Below are positions 1 through 12,142 of a stretch of 64,000 nucleotides of DNA, piece by piece (positions within the stretch are counted from its first letter, which is position 1; each line of letters opens with the position of its first letter). Below the pieces are notes generated by a model. The model was not told where the DNA came from, ran no database searches, and saw only the letters and a program-made list of their open reading frames with translations. Made by a program: the position numbers and the translations under genes. Source of the DNA: Amyloporia xantha (lineage: Eukaryota > Basidiomycota > Agaricomycetes > Polyporales > Adustoporiaceae). The stretch is from contig JAYKKR010000007.1 in the NCBI GenBank assembly GCA_036971615.1, positions 1,426,001-1,490,000 on the forward strand. Direction: 5' to 3'.

Positions 1-500
1 AACAAATCTCAAAAAATAGGGGACAGCCTTTCGACAGCCATGGCTACCCCCTGATGTAAGCATTTCCTTATATGGCAATATTTGAATGTGGTCAATCCAA
101 CAGTATACACACTTCAAAGGCCAGTAGGCCGCTGATCTGTCACATGTCCAAGGATAAGTGCACGTGATTAGACACATGATCTAATCATGTGACATACCAT
201 ACAAGGACCTAGATAAGATATGGGCTGGATCTTATCTCATCAATGTTGGGGGTTGTTTGTACAAGTCGCGTCGTGCTGGCAGGTTTGTATTGAACTTTGT
301 AATGGGTAACAAACTTTTGTATTGAGACTACAAGTGACCTTACAACAGCGGTAACAAAAGCCTGACCCTAACCCCAGGATCTTGGGCGCTTACAATACAA
401 ATTTTGTATTGAATTGGGTTCCCACGCTTAGGGCGCAAAAGTTGGTGTCGCGACTTTTGCTCACCAGAGAAACGCTTCCTTCGTACCTCAGGAATCGTAA
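1..500 (+). repeat. R1 repeat module, copy 1 (promoter-like, precedes gene A)
   Basis: This 500-bp stretch is nearly identical to 18,477-18,977 in the same orientation; parts of it recur inverted at about 29,028-29,640. It contains several TCATGTGA/CACATGA-type palindromes between 130 and 205. Homology stops at GGAATCGTAA; here the sequence runs on into an intron donor (GTAAGT at 505) and gene A, while in copy 2 it jumps to the 285-bp end of a TIR element. Copy 2 reads ATG where copy 1 reads ACG near 470. It could be the 5' regulatory region of a multi-gene element; that role is inferred. Confidence 0.7.
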
Positions 501-542
501 CAGACGTAAGTGTTTCTGCCACTATACATAATTTATTCTAAC

Positions 543-2995
543 ATGGTTTCACAATTTCCAGGCAACAACTCTGAGAAACAGAGGGGTCAGAAGCGTCAGC
601 ATGAAGAAGCTGAGGAAGAAGAAGAAGAAGAAGCAAATTTGCCTTCCATATTGAGAGCTAGTAAGCATCCTCTTTATTTCTTTTTGACTTGTCTAACTTG
701 TTGCACAGATACTAGCTTGGATAATATTGCCTCTGCCATGAGGTTGCGCTCTCAAGCACTGTTTGAGCAGATGCAGCAGCAGGCATCTGGCTCTGCTACA
801 CGCTCTAGCAAGCGCCTGAAAGCTGGTATGTCTAAGTAGATAGATAGATATGCACAAATTGATGTATGTGTTAGTTGGAGGCGTTTCGGATAATGCAGAA
901 GAAGGCTTGCCCATGGACGCGCAGTCGGGTAATACTTTTGATGCTTTTGAGAAGTTTATGAGTGGTACGTCTTGCAGAATGTCACAGTTCCTTTACATTC
1001 TAATTTCTATATAGAACAGGAGTTTGAAGAAGACGAGAATGCGAGCACAGATGGAGGAAATTCTAAGTCTGAAGTGTTGTCACATGGTATGCATCTTTGC
1101 TATCTTCATAGCATCAGTGTCTTATAAATTATTCTCTAGATATTGCTGACGTCTTTGAGTGCTTCTCATGTGACAATCTTCAGAAGACGTTGGACAACTT
1201 GACTCAGATCCACCAGTCCATGCTGTCAACTCCTCAGTTTCTCCAGCATGAGCAAGCTTTCCACACCCGTCTTTATTGCTTCCTGAAAGGCTACACTAGT
1301 AAGGAGCATCTCTCTCCTGACATGGCCTCTACAGTTGCTGGTATGGAAGGCAACTTTGACTTTGTGGAGATAAAGTCAAAGATCCAAGGTCTGGAGATGT
1401 GTTTGCTTCGTCAGCAGGCTCTGCTAGCCAACAGCTATGCTTGGATGTGGCTGGACAAAGACTGTATGGATCACTGTCGCTGTGTGATGGACTTGGTGTT
1501 GAATGTGCAGATCAGAAGTACGTCAACCTGGCTGGAGAGACTCTCTATGGACATCTATGATGCTGTCTTGGCTCGGTCTTGCGACAACGACTACTGGGTC
1601 TCTCTTCTTCCTCACACTTATCTTCCTGCGTTGTCTGCCAAGGTGGAGTCTTACAAATTCCACTGTCGCGGTATCTTTCAGACTCCCACCGCTATCACCG
1701 ATCGTGTTTGTCAGATTCTCAATGAAGTCCTTCGCTTCTGGCTTGGATATTCCACCAACACTTCTCGCCTTGGTGCCTACTTTGTCCAATTCCTCATCTC
1801 CACTACTTGTTCTCAAGATGTCTTGCTCGTCGACGGTGTTTGGCTTGCTGCCTTACATCTGAAACAAACTGTCTTGCAGACTAAGCTCAGACATTCCTCG
1901 CTCCATCTTTCTCATCTTGAAGACTTCTACAATGTTCTTTTGAACAGCGCTCTGGCAGATGACAACTCGCCAGAGAGGAAGTTGCTCACTGATATCTCTT
2001 CTGTCACTCATGAGTGCATCCTTCTTTCTCATCGTCTCTCCACCATCGCATCACCTCCAACTGAGCACATTGCCCATCTTGATCCATATTTGTTCGCACC
2101 TAACTCCTACAAGGACATTCTTCACTTCGTTGAAGACCTTCTGCCCCTTGTTCCCTTTCCAAACCAACTCCCTGCTGACTGTAGCAAGCTTGTTGAGCAG
2201 GTCTATCGCGATGCTGACAAGAAGCTTCCCTTTTGTGAGCATGCCCCTTCTCGACTTCGTGTTTTGGATGCATCTGGACCCTTCCATCCTGACCACATCG
2301 ACCAACCTGGTGGTTTTGCCAGTGCTTGTATCTGGCGCGGTATCACCTTTGGCACACAGTCTGTGCTGGAGGGGCCCAACTACTGGACCAGTCTTCACAT
2401 GTGGAAGCAGTGGGCAGAGGGCAAGGACGACACTTATCTCTGCAATCTCTCTGCATATGGTGCTTGCATGTCTGGACGCAACCCCCGGTTGACTAGCTCC
2501 TACTTTTCACTGGAGAACCAGTGGAAGCTTTTGTTGGGCAAGCATGAAGGAGGCCCTCTTCCATTCAAAACTTGCTATAAGTTTATCAAGCAGCGTGCGC
2601 AGCAGATGGGTGAGTTGATCGCTACATTGCTCACTTGTGATCTTGTCTATGCAGGCAAGGTCACAGCGCCTTCTGCTGTGGAGATGGGTCAGCAAGTTCT
2701 CATCATTGGAAAGGGTGCGTTGCACGCGCTGGAGTTTATGCAGTTGGTTCCTGTTGATTGCAAGGATGAGGAGGTGGTCTCCAAGGCATTTGTGGACGTC
2801 TTCCAGTATCTTGAGCGTAATATTTCCTTTCATCTTCGCGCTCAGATTGTTTTTGATCCCATTATGATGGAGCATCTGCTCTGTAAGTTCTATAGGATTT
2901 ATGGGAAGGGAAAAGGGAAGGGAAAGGGGAGAGGGAAGGAAAAAGGAAAAAGAAACGGGAAGGGGAAGGGGAAGAGGGGCGCAGGGAAACAGTGA
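543..2995 (+). CDS. Gene A: hypothetical protein, mobile-element associated, about 750 aa
   Basis: I do not recognise the family. Five exons join in frame: 543-660, 709-825, 875-964, 1015-1086 and 1140-2995, all with GT-AG introns of about 48-53 bp, giving about 750 aa. The N-terminus has an acidic Glu run after HEEAE; the middle is helical and Trp/Leu/Cys-rich without a motif I can name; the C-terminus is a Lys/Gly-rich low-complexity tail (GKGKGKGKGRG), likely basic and nucleic-acid binding. The start at 543 lies in frame inside a possible further 5' intron (505-561), so an upstream first exon in the R1 repeat is possible. It is convergent with gene B and placed directly behind R1. Codons are CpG-richer than in the neighbouring Rep-helicase, so it may be younger. 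Mobile-element cargo is an inference from context. Confidence 0.6.
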
Positions 2996-3212
2996 TTGAA
3001 TGACTTTAATGAAACTTCATCATTTGTATCTTTCAAATTGCGTATTCAATCGATTGCTATTTCTTGTAGCCCCTCTGGGTGTCCAGCAAGTGGGCTTTTC
3101 TCAAACTGAAGGTACGTATAGCTATTCTTGTTTGATTCGTCTCTCATTAGCGAGCAACAACCATCTATTATCGAATAGAGTTTTATAATCGGTTCAGTCA
3201 TATTGCCGATCC

Positions 3213-4740
3213 TTAGACATCTTCTGACAAGTGCATGCGCTTCAGAGAATGCGACCCATCTTCATCTTCACTGCTATCATCTACTCTGTATCCCACTCGT
3301 CGCTTGATCTGCTTCACTGGGGAAAGCTCACACTTCAGAAGCTTGTCTATACGCTGCTGTTGCACGACCTGGCAAATTCATCAAACCCTGAATCATCCAA
3401 CTTTGGTGTGTGCTTACCTCTTGCACCGTGCGGTCCATGACGCATACTGACTTCAGTTTGCATAAGAACAGATGGCTGCCGTCAAAGGTGGGAACGGTGC
3501 CAAAAACAACCTGTATCTCAACCAGATTGCCCACATGTATGTTGGACGGCTTGAGACGCTTCATCTTCAAAGGACTTTCCGTTTGGTGAGCAACAGCACG
3601 TCTTAGACTGAATGACCACTTACTCGCGGCTGACACACTGATAGTACTCCACTTGGTTCTCCTCCAGATGTACTTCAGTCGTAATACGCTTGGCCATCAC
3701 TCCAGAAGGGTCCACATCTTTACCCAAAGGCTGAGAGATGCGTCCCTTTGCCTCTCGGGGATGAGCAAAGTATCGGCTAGAGAATTTGAGAACCAGATCA
3801 CCGTTGAGGTGAGTTGGCTTCCAAGGGCCCAATGCGTGTCCAGCAAGATGACTAGCCAAGACGCCGTGGATAGCCAAGACACCTCGCACATACCGCTCAA
3901 AACAGTCCAGACCCAGGCCTGTCAGGGTGATGGACTGCTCCGCGTTCCCAAGTGTCGTGGAAGTCTATGAGATAGGTCAGTTGTCGATTAAGAACAAAGT
4001 CCATACTGACGCACTGGCTACCATTAAGGATAGGAGGCAGGTTCTTCTCATATACATATCCCAGCAGCGACAACACCGCTTCCTCCGGTGCACTTGTGCT
4101 CAATCCCTCACCACGCCATACCAGCTCACATTTTTGACGTCTCTTGCCCACAGGCAACTCAGATGGAAAAGGATCGAGCATTTGGAATGCAACATCAGGC
4201 TAAACGACAGTGAGCAGAAGGTACAGTTACATTGAGATGACGTACGGCTGCAAAGTGTTCCAGATGTGCACGACCAAAATCCTTTTCGCTGTAAGGCTTG
4301 CAGCGATTGCTGAAGACTCAGAAGACAACCAAAGGCCTAAGTCGAGCTGTGTCAAGGATAGTGTATTGAGAGAGATACTACAATACTCACCTAAGTCGAG
4401 CTGTGTCAAGGATAGAGACCTACAGCTCGACTCAGGAGCGAAGTACATGTGTGCTTACATAAGGATAGATGTCTCACGCTTATGGCGCACTTTACAGAGT
4501 CCATTGAACGAAATAAATGAATGAAAAGAAACCGGGCAAACCACACTCAATATTCGCGTGTGACAAGAACCTCGCTCAGCATCTGTTCTGTTTTGTTGTA
4601 AGTATAAGGCTGAAACTCACAGAGCATCACATAGACTTACGATACTTGTCCTTGTCGTCATACAGAATTGCAAGTGCCATCTTGCAGGTGGAACAGACAA
4701 GTCGACTAGGTGGGCGTTGAAAGCGGGTCAGATGTCTTGC
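3213..4740 (-). CDS. Gene B: hypothetical multi-exon protein, fragmentary 5' end
   Basis: Minus-strand exons can be followed backwards from the stop at 3213-3215: 3213-3368, then 3418 to about 3580, then about 3628-3960, about 4010-4200, and about 4240-4310, each with usable GT-AG signals. The product contains a segment of the type 'E..YYQCVS..' followed by 'P..IHVGNLVEIQ..F' and 'LKSVCVMD', which I know as a recurring pattern in Agaricomycete proteins of unknown function. A CxxC pair (CSTC) is encoded near 4690. The 5' end is uncertain: a 26-bp direct repeat (4336-4361, 4390-4415) duplicates a splice-acceptor region, and I could not connect the CxxC exon cleanly. It is convergent with gene A, whose stop is 218 bp away. 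Function unknown. Confidence 0.5.
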
Positions 4741-5288
4741 TCACATCTAGATGACTGTGGCTGAGCGCAGATGGTGTTTCCGATCTACCCCGGTTATGGT
4801 AATATTGCCGTGCACTCGCAACAGATGCAATTGGACAAAACATGCATGACTAGTACTGATACATCCTCGACACTACCTGCATCTAAATTGTCTCATTCTA
4901 CAGACCCATCTCATTCATCTAATGGAGATGAATGCGATGTGGGAGGTCAAGGGAAAGTGGGTATGCTCGGTGATACAGCTCGAGACATTCTGATGAGAAT
5001 TCACCTGGATCGTAGATCCACCATACGATAGAACTGAGATCTATGCATCGGGCATCGGACTTGTGACCGCTGATCCTCTTACATCTCACCCCAAAGAAAT
5101 GTTTGTCACGTAGAAAGATATCATTGGTCCAGCACATGAACGTACATGATCCCAGTGCCTTTCCACCGTAACTCTCCGGTGTCTGGATTCCTATCTCTTC
5201 CGAGTCAAACCCAGATAAAAGCCACCCCGTCGCAAGCCCATCTTCTCCAGAGACGTCCATCCGCTCTCTATCATTCTTCCTCTACCAG

Positions 5289-8038
5289 ATGGCACCACGC
5301 GCTCGAGCTCGTGGCCGTGGAACCTCAAACCGCGGGACGCCTGGCTGGTATGACTCTGTTCTATCTGAACATCTGGTCCATGTCCTGACCATGTCTCTTG
5401 TTTCAGAGGTTGTGGTCGTGGTCGTGGTCGCAAAGCAATCTCAGCTGAGAGTATATCTGACAGTGATGCCGAGTAAGTAATCCTATTTGTTATTGGCATT
5501 GTATGCTTCCTCTAATACTCTACGTCACAGGGAATACACATCTGACCGTATCAAAAGGTAAGAAGGACTTGGATTGTTGTTATCTTGTTTCTCATTATAT
5601 GTTACATAGGATCAAAAAGGACGATGAGTATGCATGTTGAAATCTATTGTCCTTATTTTGTGCTGATAATGGTATTGCAATAGCGATGTGTTTGGCACAA
5701 GGTATGTTTGGTTTTGCAGCTTTGAAATATATGCTTATAGCGCATTCTAGTCAAGTGCTTGCTGCGAAAGGGCGTGCAAGTCAAAAGTAATTATTATCTT
5801 GTTGTTCACATCACAATCACTGATTTTGCATAGGGTTGAGGAGGATGTAGACATGCCATCTGAAGACGATGCTGGCAATCCATCGTGTGTCATTTCACTG
5901 TCCTCTTGATATTGTTTTGATGTTGATCTGATCCATTTGCCAGCTCTGATCGAGACCCAAGCGATCTTGAAAGGTATGTGTTGAAGTGCTTTTCTCGGTT
6001 TTATTTCTAACATGCTTATAGCGATGAGGCTGCTGTCATTGAGGAACCTGAACTTACTGAGACGCCTAAGAAAAAGTGAGTATATTCATGTGTTGAATCA
6101 TGTGTGGCTATGCTGATATGATTGCTTAGAAAAAAGGAAACTCTGACACCGCCGCCGACTCCCAAGACACCTTCTCCCTCGTATGTGTATCTTATTTGTT
6201 TGTGTCAGCTATCACTCATGCAGGTTGTAGCAAATCTCGACGTGGCATCTCCAAGACACCTCGCAAGCGGTTGAAATTGTGAGTTCTTGTCCTGTTATGT
6301 TTGCATCTGCTAAAGTCAACTCAGTGTCTCGAGCGATGAGGAGGAGAGTGACAAGTAAGTCAAGTCATGTATATATGTAGAAGCTTTACCGACTCATTGA
6401 CATGTAGTGCGTCACCCAAGAAGAAGCAACGTGCAGCGTAAGTCCATGTTATAAGATACATTGTTCCTGTCTGAGCTCATCGCCAGCAGTACGCCGCATC
6501 CTGATAGTGATGATGCTTTAGTGGAGACCAGCGAAGATGAGAGGGAGCGTCGTGTTGATAAGTTGAAGATCCATCGTCAGATCACGTCAGTGTTGAAAAA
6601 GATGATTGTGCTTGGCGAGTAATTTATCCTGTTTGTAGTGAGTCGCCGGAGTGGAAGAAGTTCAAGTTGTTGCAAGGAGAACTTCACACTCTGCAGGGAA
6701 AGCTTGCTGAGATTGAGATGGCGACACCCAAGAAGTGAGTATTGCTTTGTCGTCTGATAAGGTCAATCTTGTGTTGACTGTATTGCCCTAGGAAATCTGC
6801 ATCTTCGTCTCCTGTCAAGAAGGGCAAAAGCACAATCTTCCCGAGCCCCTCCTCCAAAAAGATTTCAGCTCCTGCGTTCATGGGTAGCATGTCATCCTCG
6901 GAAGACGGAATGGAGTAGGTGCAGCTATATTGCGCTTATGGTTTTTGCTTATATGTGTTCACAGAGACAGGCCTAGTCCTGTCAAGAATACCTGGTTGGC
7001 GAGCAATGTTGACAGCGATGATGATATGGCTCATACTACTCCTGGCAGGTATGTCAATCTTACAATGTTCCCAACTTTGGCTGACACTCTGCCAAGGAAA
7101 TCCAAGACAAACTCTCCCAACAAGTGGTGTGAGCTCATTGCGGATGAAGCACCTTCAGACAATGAAGTTAGCAACATCAATGTGTCTGACAAGAACATGA
7201 TGGCCTCACCCAGGTATGTAAGGTCAATTCGACTGTGATATATGTCTTCTCACTTCTCATATAGGAAGGGAAAGGGCAAGGACTCTCTCTCTCCCAAGAT
7301 AGCTGGAATGCTGAGCAGAGAGCTGTGGGATCCTCTTTTGGAGGACTTTTACCAGGATGTTCCACCTTATGAGTATGTATATCCATTGTCCTAGACACCT
7401 ATATTGTGGAGACTCAATGAATACATCAAGGACATTCTCATTCATCCGCTGATGCAGGAGTGGCAGCTCGCATGTGGCTTCTATGGTCATGTCTATGCCA
7501 ATCCTCTTAATGTTCGTTCATTTGGCATTGGCTTAGGTATTGGAACACGACACAACACCAAAGCACCTGTCAATCCAACATCCTGTAAGTGCGCACTTAT
7601 ATGAGCTATCTGTATCACACTCTCAACCATAATATAGCGTCTGGATCATACACAGACAGACTCAAGAATGCGGTCAAAGGAAGCAACAGATCCTCCAACG
7701 TCAACCACCAGGGAGGTGTATGGTACCCTACCAGGACGCATGTTCTTGAACCTTGGGACCACAGTAAGAAAGTTCTTGACTTGTATATGTATTATTACTG
7801 ATGCTCCATAGTTCCTGTACGGGACTGCTCTGCATACTTCCAAGGCAAGCGCAGCAAGAATCTGGAGTTCAACTTCAAAGACATTGCGACCAAATGTCCA
7901 GTCTTTGAAGGTGAGATTCCAGAGGCATCGCTTGTCGGTGTGTTGCATACGGTTGGAAAGTTCAACAAGGGTTCAGGCGACACACTTTCCACCAATATCA
8001 TGGCTGTTATGTTACTTGCCCGTACTAGCAATGATTGA
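5289..8038 (+). CDS. Gene C: hypothetical protein, many micro-exons, possibly decayed
   Basis: The span carries a chain of very small exons with well-formed introns, for example 5531-5557 (27 nt), 5610-5627 (18 nt) and 5684-5701 (18 nt), encoding Ser/Asp/Lys-rich, RGRG-containing low-complexity sequence. The last exons encode a folded region: '..LNEYIKDILIHPLMQEW..', 'WYPTRTHV', 'IPVRDC', 'FEGEIPEASLVGV' and a stop at 8036-8038. That pattern (I/VPV.D..., GEIP.GS) resembles an expanded Agaricomycete family of unknown function. Problems: joining exon 1 to the next acceptor makes TGA across the junction, and the intron near 7378-7400 does not keep phase. It may therefore be a recent pseudogene or need other splice sites. 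The RG-rich start and acidic spacer suggest a nuclear protein, which is inference only. Confidence 0.45.
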
Positions 8039-8240
8039 TGTCAGCTGTGTCTCTCATGTATCTTGCGTACTTCTGCTTATTCAATGACATGTTCAATTCA
8101 ATTGCGTATATTCAACTTGCACCAGAATAATAGAAAGAGTCTTTGATTTGATTTTGAGGGCGGTTATGGGTCATGTCATGTGATCTGAACCTTGTCACAT
8201 GACTGTGATCTGATCATGTGACTTTGGGAATGGTGATGAC
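8039..8240. promoter_or_regulatory. Palindrome-rich upstream region of the Rep-helicase
   Basis: Between gene C and the Rep-helicase reading frame lies about 200 bp with repeated CATGTGA/TCACATG words at about 8174-8222, including GTCATGTGATC, GTCACATGAC and GATCATGTGAC. The same words occur in the R1 repeat and at about 20,010-20,095 and 27,030-27,105. They look like E-box-type sites or remnants of a terminal structure; no function is shown. Confidence 0.35.
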
Positions 8241-10373
8241 GTGGCAAATGCTTTCTGTTCCACATCTCTCACTCGACCATTGCTTCTACCATACATCATG
8301 TTATTGCAATCGTCAAAAACTCACACCTTGGTGGCCCTGCTGTGGCTATGCTTTCTTCTGGAATTATTGCCTATGCTCCTTATGGAGTCTGTCGCAATAT
8401 CTGGGTATTACTACGAGAAAAATGCAGTGCGTACCCACTCATTATCAGCCGATAACCATTCTGTCTCTTTGTGTGATCTAGATATCACAGCATCACATAC
8501 AAATGGAGTGTTGGTGGGCACTCTTGAAATAGATACCGTGTCGTTTGACGACAAAGTGTTGGCGGGCACTTTCATATACAAATCTGTGTCGCTTGGCGAC
8601 AGAGCGTTCACCCGCGTTCTCATATATTATATGGAGTCACACAATACACATAACAAATGCTATGTCATCAAACCATGTCCAGATTCATGCTCACTCAAAC
8701 TGGTGTATAAGCTTCATTTGATTCTGTTTATGCCCATTTTTGATATCAAAGCCCAGGTAAAAAGTGTATCCCTCTACTGTATGCGCAATCACATCAGGAG
8801 ACATGACTTCAGAGTGTATTCAGCAAGCATTCTGATATACAAGAGCATGTCAGCTGGGTTAATTTCTGGTAATGTTGGCAAACATTCTCAATGTAAATGC
8901 TATCAAGTCAAGTTTTCACATTTAGATACATCCTTAGTGGGTGGAGGGTTGGCTGCCAAGAAAAGCCGGTATTGGTCCTTCCAAGATCTGCAACAATTTG
9001 TATGTTTTGGTACACCATCTGTAAATTCTGATGGTAAATACCAATTTGCAGATTATGTTCTCCTTGATAAAGATAGATACCATGAAGACGATGATATTAT
9101 ATTGGCAGATGTGCCATTGAAAACACTGGCAAGCCGTCTATCCGGTGCTTCTTTGCAAAAGGTACTTGGTCTGCATAGCATATCAGTTCACTACAAATGC
9201 ATGAAGGTGAATGAAATGGCACGTACATTGGGTGAACACAAATGTGTGTCTTGTCCTTCATTTGTATCACTATTTACACTGAAAACAGATCCCTTGACCA
9301 ATGCACAGAAATGTCAATTATATCGGGACAAGTTGAGACAACAAGAACACTCTGTCAAGCCAAAACAACAGCCTACTATCAAGAATGATCACATATGTGT
9401 TAAGAAGCAAACTGAAGAAGATGGTACAGACACTTCATTTAATATCTTTCCCCCAGAGGCACCATCTGCTCAACTTATCACTGATGTGGTCAATGGATTT
9501 CACTCAGACATGAATAAGAATAGGTTCATTGAACTGCCATGTGCTGTGTGCGCTCTTTTGACTCCAGTAACACAGCTTGCTTTATTGGATGAATGCAATA
9601 TTGACTTGTCTCTATTGAAGTCCGACAACCAGCCAACCACTCGCAAGGAGCGATTTTCTGCTGATGATCCTATTGAACAGTCTGAGGGTCCCATTATATT
9701 ACCCAATTGTAATCAGATATGTGCTGATTGCCTTGACTGTTTGCAAAAGAAAAAGATACCAGTGAATGCCCTTGCCAATGGTCTTTGGATTGGAGAGGTT
9801 CCATCTCAACTCTGTGATCTTACTTGGGTTGAAAAAATGCTTGTCGCTCGTGTCAAACACAACCACTGTATAGCAGAGGTCAAAGTCAGTGGCAGTTTCC
9901 GTATGCAGGCTAATGTCATCTGTCACTCAGTTCCAATGCCTGAGGTTTATGCTGAACTTCCACCAAGCAGAGCACAGCTTGATGAAGTATTTGCATTCTT
10001 ATACATTGGGCCTAACAGACCAACAGAGAAGGACCACAAGCGGACTCCCTTTCTGGTGAGACGTGACAAGGTTGCAAAGGCATTGGAATGGCTCAAACTG
10101 AATCATGAGGACTATGCAGATCTGTCCATCTCATACAAAAATCTCAATGAGTATCCAGAGGATGTGCCTCCAGTGATTATTGACTATCATCAGGCATACT
10201 GGGATCAAGATCCTGAAGCAACTGCAGTCAATGGACCTGGTGAAGGCAAGGGAACAACGGAGGGGCCTGTACCTTTTGCAGTGCAAGGTCTAACTGGTGA
10301 TCAGCAGAGAATCCCAGAGCAGTCATTGCCAAGGCAATCCATCAATTCAAGACTGGAAAAGTGCTGGGCATAG
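8241..10373 (+). pseudogene. Helitron Rep-helicase, N-terminal part (DUF6570-like region)
   Basis: This is the N-terminal third of a fungal Helitron Rep-helicase. The reliable part starts around residue 290 ('ADVPLKTLASRL'), runs through a Cys pair (CVSCPSF), a linker, 'CAVCALL', 'CNQICADCLDCL' and 'NGLWIGEVP', and then a DUF6570-like stretch (LVARVKHNH, VICHSVPMP, IGPNRPTEKD, LEWLKLNHEDY). The first ~290 residues are hydrophobic and unlike the family; the true start is uncertain. The frame fails near 10,303-10,350: the expected family sequence (...GKVLGIGQAKNPESLYHNPQ) continues in another frame, so a one-base frameshift is present. A stop ends this frame at 10,371-10,373. The sequence is CpG-poor. 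Confidence 0.75.
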
Positions 10374-12142
10374 GGCAGGCAAAGAACCCAGAGAGTCTTT
10401 ATCATAACCCACAGCTCTATCCACAGATGTTTCCGTGGCTTTTTCCTTATGGCTTTGGTGGATTGAACAATATCAAAGGTGTGACTACCGTCTCTGAGAC
10501 GAAGCGTAAGCAGCAGCTACTTATGTATCATGACAAACGATTTCAACTTGACCGCTACTTTCCACTGGTTGCATTTAATCATGAGCAGATAAAGAACTCC
10601 ACAACAGGTGGGTATTTACTTACCAACCGTAAGAACTTTGCTGACATTACTAACCGCATACTAAATGTCCCCATGACCACACTAGAAGATCTGATCAAGC
10701 GATTGAGCCAAGGACCTGTGAAGCCTGAGAGTGAAGAAGAGAAGGCATGTTTTACAATTATCAATGATCTAGACCATGTTGCTCACAAAGTTCAAGGCTC
10801 CTCCACAAACCGGAAACGAATGTGTAATGAAATATGGGCTCTGACGGCATCTCTGGGTGCTCCATCATGGTTTATAACATTTGCTCCTTCTGATGTATCC
10901 CATCCTCTTGCATTGTACTTTGCAGACACCCAAGAGATGTTCCACCCACACATTCTTCACCCTGATCTACGTAAAAGACTGATTGCCAACAATCCAGTTT
11001 CAGGTGCATGCTTCTTCAAAGTCATGGTTGAATTGTTTCTTAAACATGTCTTAGGTGTTGGAGTTGATCACAGAGGGATCTATGATGATACTGCAGCCTA
11101 CTACGGCATAGTAGGGCAGCAAGAACATCTCACTCTTCACTTACACATGCTTATCTGGATCAAAAACTCACTCAAGGCACACTTTCCTCGTCAGACATTT
11201 CCCCACACCACTGTGGATCCTGAGACTGGAGCTCTCAATATGAAGAAAGGTGAGGCTTGGCTAAACACATATACTCCAGTACTCAGCTATCTTCTCCGAT
11301 GCAACTCTGATGTAACCAGCCTGCTCTCTGGAACAGCCATCAAGTCAGTTATCTCCTATGTCACAGACTATATTACAAAAACTCCCCTGAAGACGCACAC
11401 CATGTTTGATGCCATTCGAAGAGTGTTTGACAAAAACTCTGAAATGCTGCTGAGTGACAGCTCTGATCGTAAACAAAAGGCAAGATCCATACTTACCAAA
11501 ATTATCAACACACTTACAGCAAGCTCAGAGATTGGTGGACCCATGGCTGCCATGTATCTGCTGAACCACAATGATCACTACACCAGTCACAAGTTTAGAA
11601 TTTGCTTCTGGAGAACATATGTCAGTGCAGTTCGACATGCATGGGAAGATGACTTGTCAGAAGCACCAAAAGTGATATTTACTGATCCAGAAGGCCCTGA
11701 TAAGGTGATGTTGGGCAATATCCAGGGCAAATTTGTGGCTCTTTCCTCCACTGATGACTATGTCTACAGACCAACCAAGTATGAGCATATTTGCCTGTAT
11801 GATTGGATAAGGCGAGCCAGAGTGGAGCCCATTAATTGAAAGACCCAAGAAAACAACTTGAACTCTAAATCATTTGACACAGTGGAAAATTCCCTTGATG
11901 CTGAGAGTGGAGATTCAGATTTTGAGAATGACTATCATATAGATGAGGGATTAGGCATCTCTGCGGAGGATGAGTTTGAGAACACAAGACTAAATAAAGT
12001 TGATGATAGCACAGTTGATGAGATACCAGATGGCCTACCCGAGCTGACTCCTATAAAAGAAGAGGAAGAAGAATCTGAGGATGAGCTGCTTCTGACCACT
12101 GCAAATGCAAAAACACTAGTCAGTGAGCAAAAGGTGGCATGA
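10361..12142 (+). pseudogene. Helitron Rep (HUH endonuclease) domain with internal stop
   Basis: This continues the same polyprotein in a new frame. It has the hallmark 'YPQMFPWLFPYG', 'FITFAPSDVSHP', the HUH metal motif His-Leu-His (codons at 11,138-11,140 and 11,144-11,146 in EHLTLHLHMLIW) and the two-tyrosine segment YVTDYITK at about 11,356-11,379, as expected for the Helitron_like_N/Rep family that nicks and joins single-stranded DNA in rolling-circle transposition. A TGA at 11,837-11,839 interrupts the frame. The same frame then continues through an acidic linker (Asp/Glu/Ser-rich) to 12,142, and the next ~900 residues are shifted by one base near 12,121. The TGA fits a CGA arginine codon hit by CpG-to-TpG change. 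Not functional as it stands. Confidence 0.85.

Noticed and set aside
360..385. CCCTAACCCC here and TTTAGGGTTAG near 21,930, telomere-like words
   Set aside because: Each is under two repeat units long, so no interstitial telomere or chromosome end can be claimed.
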